Part shown: piece by piece, positions 1 through 11,000 of the stretch | How the letters are laid out: each line of letters starts with the position of its first letter | Numbering within the stretch: position 1 is the stretch's first letter | Assembly (NCBI GenBank): GCA_944989445.1 | Contig: CALYLW010000043.1 | Coordinates: forward strand, 1,984,501 to 2,048,500 | Reading direction: 5' to 3' | Length of the DNA: 64,000 nt | From: Ampullaceana balthica | Lineage: Eukaryota; Mollusca; Gastropoda; Lymnaeidae | The notes under the pieces: model-generated | The model's input: only the letters and a program-made list of their open reading frames with translations | Databases searched by the model: none | What the model was told of the DNA's origin: nothing | Program-made: the position numbers and the translations under genes

Positions 1-204
1 CTTCCGGACTGCTGCATGGACACCTTTCTGACCTGGCCATGGTCCTTGTCCGAGTGCATTCTCTCATCTGACGACACTTGGCGGGACGTGTCATCTTTGT
101 CTTCCGATCGCTTACTCTCATTCTTCTCTTTCGATTTTCTTGATTTTGGTTTCTCTTCTTCTTCCTCCTCCAATTCCTCTTCTTCAGAATCATTCACGAA
201 GAGA
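1..204 (-). CDS. 3' part of a charged, acidic exon, open to the window's left edge
   Basis: On the minus strand a run of T followed by TAG gives a 3' splice site at 205-206, and the sequence from 204 to the edge stays open in one frame. That frame encodes an acidic stretch (EEEELEEEEEE) followed by a Lys/Ser/Asp-rich stretch. The first base completes a codon begun in an upstream exon, so the preceding exon must end with two bases of a codon. The upstream gene-B exon (4656-6398) ends in phase 0, so if this exon belongs to gene B at least one exon lies between. It could equally belong to a separate gene. Function unknown; the composition is typical of a disordered linker. Confidence 0.45.
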
Positions 205-1966
205 CTAAAAAAAAACAAAGCATAAGAATATTAAAAATTAATTGCACATTATTGAAAATTACCCATTAACATAAACTGCATTATATCAATTACTTTATTG
301 ACCACAAGCGAGTAAATGGTGACAATCTCCTGTTCAACGTTTTGTCTTATTAAAATGAATAAATTGCAAACGTTTCAAGTCTTGAACAATAGATTTCCTT
401 CCCAAGTATTCTAGGTAGTAAATTCATTTAATTATGTCAACTCAAATGATTAATTGCCCGACAAAATGTAAAAAAAAAGAAGAAAAAAAACCCATTTCAA
501 CAATTTTTGTAAAATGACAGACGAATGTCTATGTGTATGTTTTACTTATTTAATGATGTGGTTTTAGTTAATTCCAACGATACAGACTGTATGTATGGCA
601 ACCCGATCACAGAAAATCATCAAAAAATACCACAACAAAGTCAGACCATCATCAAAACAAACCATAAAAAACCCAGACCATAACAAAGTCAGGCCACTAT
701 CAAGACAGACCAAGACGAAGAAGCTTTAACTTTGGTAATTAACGATTACCATATCTATATGTAAAGGTTTTGGTCAATGCCCCCTCTTAGACATAAAGTT
801 TTAAAATAACATATAAATCATACACTCTCTATCCTAAATAAAGACTAGAGAAATAAATTAAACTAGAACAAATGCGTTGTAGCTCCCATCTTATGTACAC
901 TGAGGCCGAAATATTTCGACCATTCTTATTTATTTAAGTCGCCTAACAAATGATTCGCTACGGACCAAGATAAAACGCGCAACGATCAAAAGGACTACCG
1001 GCAAAATTAACACTCTTATTTTACATTGTTATTCGAATATTCCTTTGTTAACAGCCAAGAGAAAATTTAGGCCAAGATCATGTCCTGGTTCAACTCTAAA
1101 TAGTAGCTAGTATCCATAATAACAAGAACGTTTACACATTTTTTATTTTTTTTTAAATATTAATATTTCATTTATTTATATAAATATGTTCAATACCAAA
1201 GTTAAATTTTTGCATATAATTTTTAACACAATAAAAAAACATTGCCTATAATCCGTTATCTAATAATACTTTCCTTGGTTTGTTTTAGTACCAATATTTT
1301 GAAACAAGGTAATTAGGCTCATTACCTATCAATAGGATTCTAATATTTTTCTTCTAATAAGTTTAGATTGATTTAATTTTCCTCCAATATTTGACGTCGA
1401 TTATAAATCACCTACTAGCTAGACAAGGCTGGTTTAATGATCTAATTTAAGCGGATTTTTCTGTTAGTTTGTTTACAAATGGACAGGGGTGATTGTATCA
1501 CTTAACAGCGCTAGAAAGGCGTAGTCTTATGACCTTATGGTTAGAAAATGATAATGCTATGACCTAATGGTTAGAAAGAGATAAATTTAGGATCTAATAG
1601 CAATAAAAGTATGGTTTTATGACATTATGTTTAGAAAAAAGGTGGTTATAGGACCATAATAACAAGAGAAAAAAAGTTGTTTGTTCTAATAATTAGACAT
1701 GGATGGGTTTTCCCTATCATCTAATAATTTACAACACCTTTCAATTAATGAACTCCATAAGGATGTTGACACTGGTAAAAAATAAATTTTAAAGGAGAAA
1801 ATTACCTGTCCATGCCTATATCTGGTCTGTAGAGGCCAATCATGCCTGGGAATGAATGGAATAAACTGTTCCTGTAGGCGATACAGTTTAGCTGGTCCCC
1901 TACAGCCTAGTTTTAAGTACAGATAGAAACATTATTGGTCGGCTAAAACACAGGCACAAGTGGTAA
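205..1966. other. Non-coding stretch, no gene seen
   Basis: AT-rich sequence with no convincing exon. Around 1515-1660 there is a decayed tandem repeat built on 'gacctaatggttagaaa' with a period near 45-50 bases. Between 595 and 720 a second low-complexity stretch repeats 'aaagtcagaccat'. If 1-204 belongs to gene B this is intron. Confidence 0.5.
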
Positions 1967-2189
1967 GGGGCCGTCCATAAAGTACGTCACGCTCTGAGGG
2001 GGGGAGGGGGTCTAAGAAAGTGTGACACTTTGTGACAGGGGGGAGGGGGGGTCAGGCCATGTGTGATGTCACACATTTATTATTTTTAGAATTTTTTAGA
2101 ATTTATTTTATATTTTTAGTAGAATTTAAATAGCTTTAAAAATAATTTTCAAAAATTTTGTGAAACATAAGAATTAGTTTTATGTCAAA

Positions 2190-2900
2190 ATAGCATTGAA
2201 ATGCGTATCTCCTGAATGTGTTGTTCATAAATCTGAATTGGATACAGCAGGACTGATATCGAAGGATCAGGAATGGTTTGACAATCATGTTCGCACCAGC
2301 CAATATTTCACTCAAATTGTTATTAAATATCAGGACATGAAATGTTGCTACAAAGCACGAAGCTCATATTTTAATGTTTTACCTAAAAGATTCTTCCCTC
2401 CTCCAATCCCAATCAACCAAAAAAATGATGGACTCAAAGCTTAAAAAATAGGAGATGCAGATTCCCATAAATTTCCTTCCTTGTTTGTAGCACAAACTCT
2501 CCAATTTGATGAAATTATGCCAAGATCAACAGGAGCTTTCAAAGTACCATATGATTACCAGCTTATTTGATCGACTTTGCAAAGTATGTCACTCATATTT
2601 TGCCTCACAAAAAATGTTGAAGAAACATACAGGACAACACAGAGCTCGGGCTCAGGAGAATGTGTCCACCCAAACTGTTCAGTAATCAACTCAGATAAAA
2701 TGCATCCGTCCTTTGAGAATCACTTCTAGAAGTCAAAAAGAACCCATGGCAGTTATTGGCAGAGGAGAAAATGCACATACAGAGGCTGTTGAGTGGTTAG
2801 ATGAGGACGAGTTGATCTGTCTGCAATTATCCTTCCAGGAAACGATGATTGTGAAAGATTGATGTCAGTCGTAACTATGGATGAACACAGATGATGTCCA
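2190..2900 (+). pseudogene. Decayed C2H2 zinc-finger coding fragment inside the TIR element
   Basis: An 80-codon open stretch from 2196 ends at a stop at 2442. After a frame shift, a classic C2H2 finger is readable at about 2567-2660: Cys-x2-Cys, a Phe, a Leu and a closing His-x3-His (CKVCHSYF ... HTGQH). A further open piece (EWLDEDELICL) lies near 2790-2830. Stops and frameshifts separate the pieces, so it is not functional as read. The first part has a pattern (YFTQIV, CCYKARSS, NVLP.RFFPPP) that I associate with uncharacterised invertebrate C2H2 proteins; that resemblance is from memory and should be searched. Confidence 0.45.
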
Positions 2901-3039
2901 GTGAATATTTTTGAATGAAATATAATTCATAGGACCATAATAAACAGATTAAATATAGCACAAGAGTTGGTCACATAATTTGTCAATCTAATCTTTTTTT
3001 TTAGTCAAATTGTTTTGTTTCCTTTTTAATAAGTAATTT

Positions 3040-3275
3040 TTAAAATCCGGCTACAGCTTCGGCTCCGGCAGGATTTCACTTCATAAATCCGGCTGGCCGG
3101 TAGATCCCTAATTTATATATATATATATTCATAATCATAATTGCCCCGGAAAATCCGGAATCCAGCCATTTTAACAAAATCTGATTCCGGCTCCAGCCGG
3201 ATTTCACTTCATAAATCCGGCCAACTTCAGCTCCAGCCGGATTTCAAAGTTTTGAATCCGGTACATCCCTACTTT
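3040..3275. repeat. CCGGAT-rich dispersed repeat within the TIR element
   Basis: The phrase 'ccggctccagccggatttca' and variants recur several times, and two similar ends ('ggccggtagatccct' near 3100 and 'aatccggtacatccct' near 3255) lie in the same orientation. This looks like two partial copies of another element inserted in the 1967-3485 transposon. Confidence 0.4.
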
Positions 3276-3488
3276 TAAGTGGAAATTTTATATTTTAATA
3301 CAATTTAATAGTGAAGTGTATTTTAAGTATTACATTAAATATTTTAATTAGGTGTTAATTAAATTTTTTGGAAAGTGTGACGCACTTTAGGGGGGGGGTC
3401 CCGAGATTTGTGACAGTTTGTGACAGGGGGGGGGAGGGGGTCAAAAATGGTCAAAAATAGCGTGACGTACTTTATGGCCGGCCCCTAA

Positions 3489-4655
3489 ATAGAAACATTA
3501 TTGGTTGGATAACAAACACACAGACACGAGCGGTAAATAATAAATATTTAATGTGGGCATATATTGATGTTCAAGCCCATTCATAAAAAAATCATTAAAA
3601 TGTTGCGTTAATTTTCAAAACAATGACTACAAGAAACTACTTTTTTTTAAAACTTAACTCGCTCATCTTCTACCATGGGCATCAAAATTGTCTTACATGG
3701 CATTGCACATTATCATAAATGACTTTGAACATTATTTGACTTACAAATGAACATAGCTTTACATTACATTGAACTTCACCTTACAACGACATTGTTTCAT
3801 GTATCTATCTACTGGATTCGGTAATGCTGCTGTCAGTCTTATAAAGTTATAAAGACGTTTTAATATAAATCGAAGTTATTTTCAAAACACTAAACTTTAG
3901 TTAAAACCCTCCTGAAAGCTGCTAAATATCCATCATATAGTATTAAGTTACGTAGGCCCTTGAACAAATTGAACTTATAGAATTTTTGTTTTATAAATAA
4001 TATGACATGTGCAATGAATTCATTAGTCCTAACTTTCCCATGCAGCATAGCCATTATCCACACACCAACATTTTAACCAGGACAATCCCCGTCCAAGTAT
4101 TTCTGAAACATTGACTCCCAGTTCTACCTCTAGTGCGAATGATAGTTGCTGTTCATCTCCAACAAGACCAACGTGTCAACAATTACGCTCATTTTAAAGC
4201 ACACGTAGTGCTGGATTTACCAATTTGCTAAACAAGCTATAGCTTAGGGCCCACGCCTTAATGCAATTTTTTTTTCATTTTTATATACGCGAAAATTTCC
4301 TCATTTATAAAGTAAAGACTAAGAATTGGATGCATAGAGAACACAAAACAGGCCCCAATAAGACTCACCAAGGAGACAGAATAAAAGATGTAACTGATGT
4401 CAAAAGAAGGATCGCGGAAATGCAGTGGATTTCGTTTATGAGAGCTGTGTTAAGTGCCTTTGATTTCAAATAGTTTTTAGTGTTTTTAGATAAAGTATTC
4501 ATTAGCTTTGTAAATGCGATGCATCGCTGTGGTGCATACACATTGCCTTTTCGCATGGAAGACAATCATTTTACGTTTAGCTCTGTGGGAAAAAAAAGTT
4601 TTCTATTTATTTTCTACAGTAAACATCCTAGCTCTTCTGAGTAAAAAAAAATTAC
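3489..4655. other. Non-coding stretch between the TIR element and gene B exon 1
   Basis: No exon with convincing splice sites seen. At 4205-4260 there is a remnant ('gctggatttaccaatttgct ... agggccca') that resembles the end of a dispersed DNA transposon; similar 'gggccc' remnants occur near 10490-10530. If gene B continues leftwards this is its intron 1. Confidence 0.4.
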
Positions 4656-6398
4656 CTGCGCTATGTTCCCAAAAAAGTTTCTTCGAGTAAATGAAACGCC
4701 TCTGTTTGAATCTCCCCAGCCACAAGGGTGACGCCTTTTCTTCTTCGGCTTGCACGGTTTGCATGGAGGTTGCTCCAAACAGGGCTTGCTGGTCGACGCT
4801 GTGCTTTCATTACTTTTCTTACACACTGGATCCCTCGGCGATTTACAAACTGGAGTGCTCGGCTTTTCCTGTTCATTTTGGGGAGAGGTTTTCTCTGGGC
4901 TCCCATTGCCATTGTTGCCGGGTGATGTTTCCGGTTTTTTCTCAACTGTGCGTGGCTCTTCTTGGGGTTCAGACGAATCTTCTGGTTGCCATTCCCGGAA
5001 ACATTTTCTAGTGCCCTTGACCTTACACGCCAAATTTGGGTTAGGCGACTCTGTTGTCTGCTCTTTAGGTTTCATAAACGTCCCACTTTTGTGCTCTAAT
5101 TCATTTGAGGTTCCGTGGACTCGATAACTGGATGGTGGTGTCTTGGAAGTCAGAGCTCCTGGCTTTGCCTTGGGGGATTTAGGAATGCCATTTGGGGATC
5201 CCTTTTTAACCCCTGGAGAGCCAGCTTTGGGTTTTGGGGATACCTGCGCAGCTATAGAACCAGGTTTTCCCTTAGGGGAACTCTGTTTTTCGTTTTCTTG
5301 CGTCAGTGCATCGAAGACGCCTTTACCAATGTTGAATTGTAAAAGATCGTTAGGTATGTATATGTCGCCTGTGGGTGTCGGACTAAGCCGACCATTCCCA
5401 CGTGACTTGCCCTTTTTTCTATGCTTTCCTTTGGATTTTCTTCCTGGCGACTTCAAACTAGTGAGCCCAATGTCCCCCGGTGACAAAGAATCAGCTCTTT
5501 TCGCCGATAATTTTTTAGAAGGTGAAGATCCTTTTCTTGTTTTTGGAGAGCTCCATCCATTCAAATTTGGTTTGGTGATATTTTTCCTATCAGCGTCCAG
5601 CGCAGCTTTTGTGTCGCAAGGGACCACGTTTTTAGGACTGTGCAAGAATCTCCGCACAGGGGGCTCTGACTGGGTCCGATTTTTGTGAGTATTCGTGATG
5701 GTGCTGAGGTCGTTATCATTGGCGCATATTTCCAACATTCGGTGCGGCGGAGAGAGCTTGTCCAGACCACCCAAAGTCTCAACCTTGGCTTGAACCGTGT
5801 TGTGGTCGAACAGCTGATTGCTTGTTGACACGTTCCCATCGTTGCTGACCTCTGTTAACTGCTGCAGGGGTGGAATGACGTTGGGGATCAGGTTTTCTCC
5901 ACTCGTAAGACTGAGTAGCCCATCCCCGAAATTCATGCGCGGATTGACGAAGTTCTGCGTTTTATCTAATCCTTGCTGGATGACAGCGTCTAAGATGTTG
6001 AGGCTATGCCTCTGGTTCAGGACGCGACTGGCATAGCTATGGGCGGATAACCCTTCAAGGCTTGATTTGGCGCGACGATGGGTGAATTTCTCAGCCCGTG
6101 TCCCATCGAAACCACTCTCGGCCTGGGAGCGCCCCCGGAAATTAGGCGTGTCAACATTTCCCGGGGGCCGCGTCCGTGACTCGGAGCGATTTCTTTTGAG
6201 CTGATCTCCATCAGCTTTACTTGAGAAACCTTCAACCTTAAGCTCCGTCGTTTTAAAATCGGAGCTGCTAGACCCAGTACTTGCCGTATCTACCCCTGTA
6301 TCCCCACATGTCTTCGATCGCGATCTGGTCGGGTTTTTCTTGGAAGTAATTTTAAACGTGGATGGTCTAAGCGCCTTTACACCATTGTCCTCCGACAT
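4656..6398 (-). CDS. Gene B: first coding exon of an unrecognised Ser/Pro/Lys-rich protein
   Basis: This exon encodes 581 residues in phase 0. The ATG at 6398 is preceded in frame by a TAG 24 bases upstream, which fixes the start. The exon ends at a good donor (CAG|GTAATT, boundary 4656/4655); the open frame beyond it runs into intron and stops, so the last 14 residues of the raw ORF are not protein. Residues 1-110 are basic and Ser-rich; about 120-190 is a more ordered block (NILDAVIQQGL, GLLSLTSGENL); 270-470 is a run of SPK/SPGK-type repeats; the C-terminus has a Cys/Lys cluster (CKPCKPKKKRRHPCGW). No catalytic or membrane segment is visible. I do not recognise the family. It lies in tandem with gene A on the same strand. 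Confidence 0.7.
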
Positions 6399-7323
6399 CA
6401 CGCATTCACTTGGCTCGACCTACATTTTAAGTTGGTAAAAATATACTGACCATAAGCAGATTTTGTCGTGGCTGGGATGTCTAACATTCGTTTCTCAGGT
6501 TTGTTCATTCATTACTAAAAGTATAAAGTTTAGAGCGGCCATTGCAGATTGGAAACGTGAAAACATGGAAACGACGTCACCACATGTGGTGTAGAAAAAG
6601 CGCTTTTAGTTTGAGGATTCAAAGCAAATAAAAAAAAACATAGATAGGTATTTTGAATTCAAAGCATTTTTGTCATGTGTTAAAAACAAGCACTCCTTGT
6701 TTACTTATAAACATGTACAGTGGGTGACCCTTTGAATGGAGAACAAATAACCATTTAAGGATATGTTTCATGTTGTATTTTCATTGATGCTAACCTCACA
6801 TTTTAGTATGAGGCCCAAGAATATTTAATACACTGAAATTAAATGAAACCAAAATGTGACATAAAGTTTGTTTTTTTGTGTGTTAAATCTCAGTTATTTT
6901 ACCTGAGTGTAGATTAATTAAATAACTCTTAATTTGCTTCAAGTGAACATTTTGGCACTTTAACATATTTTAAAAAAGAATTAGGATTAACGATTTAACA
7001 CCCGATATTTTGACTTTTAATTATAATTTTGAAAGTTAATTAAATATAAGTAATTTGTTTCTATTTGCGTAAAAAGTAGTTAAACTTCCTATTTCCCCAC
7101 TTAATCTACATTTCATCAAATATATTTTTTATCAAAATTTGTGAATGGGTTCAATTTATATCTTGTTTAGCATATTTTAACATTTTAATTTATTAAACTG
7201 TTTTAAATTACCTGTATGTTTTTTTTTAAATTTAAAGAAAACTTGTGTAAAATGAGGGGGATGTTTCAAACTGGCACATTAGGTATGTCAAACGTGTTTT
7301 CAGTATGTTGCTAGTAGCACTAA
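6399..7323. other. 5' flank of gene B; no gene seen
   Basis: AT-rich spacer upstream of the gene B start; it must hold its promoter and 5' UTR but no TATA box or initiator can be named with confidence. No open frame of note on either strand. Confidence 0.4.
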
Positions 7324-7595
7324 GGGGCCGTCCATCAAGTACGTCACGCTCCAGAGGGGTGTAAGAAAGTGTGACAGTTTGTGACAGGGGGGAGGGGGGA
7401 GTCCGGCCATGTGTGACGTTTCGGTGTTTTATATTAAATTTTAATTATTTTGTTAATAAAAACCACAGTTTTTGTTTAAAAGTGTGACTTACTTTAGGGG
7501 GGTCGGGGGTTCGAGATTTGTGACGGTTTGTGACAAGGGGGAGGGGGGAGGTAAAAATGTTCAAAAATAGCGTGACGTACTTTATGAACGGCCCC
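7324..7595. mobile_element. 272-bp MITE, deletion derivative of the 1967-3485 element
   Basis: It begins ggggccgtccatcaagtacg and ends cgtactttatgaacggcccc, with TAA on both outer sides (7321-7323 and 7596-7598). The outer ~100 bases at each end, including the 'tgtgacaggggggagggggg' type tracts, match the larger copy at 1967-3485, while the middle is missing. This is the pattern of a non-autonomous derivative moved by the same transposase. Confidence 0.72.
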
Positions 7596-8003
7596 TAAAC
7601 CTGTTTGCTACAATCTTAACGACTTCAAGTTTTCTATAGAAAGGGGCGTGAAAGTGATTGGATTTTTTTTCTCAATGAGCGCCAAAATTAAATTTTAATG
7701 TTCATTGATAAATAATTTATAGATAGGTGACTATTCTTGAAAGTTCTCCCCAAAGGCCGTTTTGTGACTTAGGGCCCTGTGTGTTATTTCTGAATTTATG
7801 CTGTGAGTGAACGTATTCATTTTTATTTTGCTACATCTGGAAAGAATATGACTGTTATTGTGTAGTTCGAAATTTAAAAAAAACAACAACAAATAACAAG
7901 GTAAAAACCCCACTAAAATCAATATTTAAAAAGGCGTAAAAATAAAGTTTCACACATAGCATTACCGATCATAGTACAAAACATGATAACTTTGAGTTGG
8001 TTA

Positions 8004-8009
8004 TTTATT
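8004..8009 (-). terminator. Poly(A) signal AATAAA of gene A
   Basis: AATAAA on the minus strand, 88 bases past the gene A stop codon. It implies a short 3' UTR of roughly 100-120 bases. Confidence 0.5.
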
Positions 8010-8096
8010 CAGAGGCCTATACATTTTGTAAAGACAAGTAAAAAGAAAATCGACATATCGCGGTCAATGCCGTGACTGACTGGCCCTCAAGATGTG

Positions 8097-11000
8097 CTAA
8101 TAGCTGTGTACGAACGACAGTGTTGCTGGGGCACCGTGACCACCATCTTCAGGGAACGGCGTCAGCTGCTTACCTCGGGCGGCGTTCAGGAGCTCGATGG
8201 CGTGAGTCGTCGTGCCTTTCGACGTCGTCTGCAGGTTGTACGGCTCCATGTTGATTTTGCTGTAGTCCGGCACGAACGTTTTGTAGACCTGCTCGGTGTA
8301 AGAGTTGGTGAGCTGGGATGGTTCGCCGTAAGACAGCTGCGCTGCGCCCGGGAAATTGTTCCCCAGGTGACTGTTTCCGTGTGGCAAGTTCATCGGTTTG
8401 GTAAATGAGGAGAACAGTGGCTGGGCCACAATTTTACCATCGTAGAACTTCTCTGTTCCTGTAGCCCTTATGTTGGCGTGAGGCTTGAAAGAATTGATGT
8501 GAGAATACATCTCTCTTCCGGGATAGACCCTGCAGCCAGCTTGCGAACTATTGACGCGGAGACTTAATTCTTCGTCCAACTTTCTGTTTCCGAAACTAGT
8601 GAAATCGCTTTCCTTCTTTCGATTACCGATGCTCTTAAAATCCTCATCGACTGCACGATTACTGATGAGCTTGAAATCTTCAGGAGTCGAATGAGCTAGA
8701 TTGAGCAAAGCTGAGCTTTTGTTAAAGTTTGATTCGTTCCTTGCATAGTTGTACCTCCTTACGTTACCCCACGGAAGCCTGGAACTGTTCGAGTTGGCGC
8801 TATAGGCAGCCGAGCCTAACCGGACTAAAGAAGTTTGTCTCATCTTCTCCGGGTGTGCGTTGTACAGGTCGTAATCATACATAGTTTCATCTCGGTATTT
8901 CTTTTTCAGTCGCATCCTCTCCGGTTTTAACTGCCATTTAGTTGAGTACAGCGCATCGAACGTAGCTCGGCTCGATATCGTTTGGGCCGTCAGGTCCTTA
9001 ATTAGCGAGGACATCCGCTCTTTTTTTCTGATCAGTGCAAGCATGGACTGAATTTTGCACATGGTGCGTACGCTTTCTTCGCAAGGGGAAGGTCCAGAAT
9101 CCTTGGTTTTAGACTTCAATACGGCGCTGTTTTCAATAGTTTTTTGGACCAAATTCGACAAACGGTTCTTTGGATCTCCTCTATCACACTCATTGGACAT
9201 TTCCGGGGGCGTGGAATTATCGATAGTGTGATGATCACCGTCAGGTATTTTATCAACGGTGCATACTTCTTCGCCGACGCCGTTCGGAGGGTCACATGTA
9301 TTGCTAGTAGAGTCATCGCAGCAAGGGTCTGGTTTATTTTTGCTTTCGTCTTTCTCAGCGGGTGCCCCAGCTCCGCAAGACCGAAGAAAGGTGCAAGGCG
9401 ACCCACAGGGATGTCTGAATGTGTTGACCTTTCCTTCAGCCAGAGGCGAACAGCTCGAGTGGAATGAGGAGTCGTTTTTGGGCATCGGACAGGAGATCAC
9501 TTCAACCTTCAACGTATCGTCATTGGGAACCTCACTGGAATAGCTCCCGTTTTTTCTCATGCTTTTCAAGAAGTTTTTCATGTTAAGCCGCTTTTTGAAA
9601 AGGTTTTTGTAGTAGTACCTGTCTCCTTTTTCATTTAAGATGCACGGATTTCTCTTCAACTCGCTGTTGCCCCAGACGTCTGGGTGGCACATGACCTTGA
9701 CCCCACCAACACACGTAATTCGGCGTGGCTCACTCGGACACACTGGGACTTTTCGACAGATCATTTTCCTGTGACACGATGCGCTTGTCCTGCGGCAAGA
9801 TCTGGTCGGTCGCGTGGCCGGAGAAAGGGGTATTCCGTATTTGTCCACATGGTATCGTCCGTGGAATCTACACGGCGAGAACGATCTCAATAAGCTGCGG
9901 GGCGTCGTAGACCGAGATGGACGTATGGCGCTCCTGAAGTTGATCAGCCTGTAGTGGTTGCAGAGTTTGGGCAGCGGCACAGTTGGGTTGCTGAACCGGA
10001 GCTCCCTGAAGTTATCCACACACCGAGGGATCCTCTCGGGCTCAGGGGGTTTTGGGGGTGGGGTCGGCGGCCCCCAGCAAGCCTTGACGCTCTCTGTGTG
10101 GTCGTTGTCCACACCGTCTTGGAGGTTGTCCCTCATGTCCGCCAACTTCGTATGTTCATCAACGAGGCTGGTGTCCGACGGCAAGTGGTCGGGGCCACCT
10201 TTTGTCTGGGATTTGTCGGCGTCAGGATCGCGACCAAGGAAGATAAGCAGTTTGCGGACGTGCTCCGGGTACAGCCACCTGACAAACGAGAATAGTTCAG
10301 TCCTTAGGTTATTGGGTAAAAGGATTTGTCCACTGAGACATTGATTGTATTAGGCGATATATTAGGCAGTATAAACAGTGCTGCATTCAGACTTGATAAG
10401 ACACTAAGTTATTTGAGATATGGGGCCCTTTATAAGTCTAGATATTCTATGTCAGTGCCAAAATGACGTTTGCTCACTCGGACAATATTTTTTGGGGGCC
10501 CCCAAGAAAGTGAGGGCCCTAAGCTACAGCTTTTGTAACTAATACGAAAATCCGGAACTGAAACTGAAGATGTAATTTTAAACCTTAAAGACTAAATATT
10601 AAAAATAAAATTATTCGTGAGTTCATAAATCCGACAGCCTCAGTTTTAATATCATGACATCATTTTAAGAGAGGCAACCAACGTTTATGCCATTATTTCA
10701 TTACATGAAAATAATATTGCAGAAACAAGTCTGGTTTAAGATTTAGAAATCAACACACTATAATAATTATGTATACGTAAAATGTGTGCTCATTATACAT
10801 TCAGGAAATAATGCTATCCTTGTTCGTATAGTCACGAGTGTTACAATTATTTCATGTTCATTGTATTATTTAATCAGTAAATTCAATTTATGTGAAATAA
10901 TATTTACAGAACTGGCGATATAATGAGTAATGCACAGCATAGTGATGTGGTGTGTCGTACGATAATGTGTAATACATACTTGCTGTAATACACAGCATAG

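Larger units (their letters stand above)
1967..3485. mobile_element. TIR DNA transposon with TAA target duplication, 1.52 kb, PIF/Harbinger-like
   Basis: The left end starts ggggccgtccataaagtacg and the right end is its near-perfect inverse (cgtactttatggccggcccc). TAA lies immediately outside both ends (1964-1966 and 3486-3488), the 3-bp duplication expected of PIF/Harbinger-type elements. G-rich subterminal tracts follow each TIR. No transposase is visible. The interior carries a decayed C2H2 zinc-finger coding fragment, so this is a non-autonomous element or one that picked up other sequence. The superfamily is inferred from TIR and TSD only. Confidence 0.7.

Noticed and set aside
4691..6235. 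Plus-strand and other frames of 70-180 codons opposite gene B exon 1
   Set aside because: Shadows of the 581-codon minus-strand exon; no start, splice or motif support.
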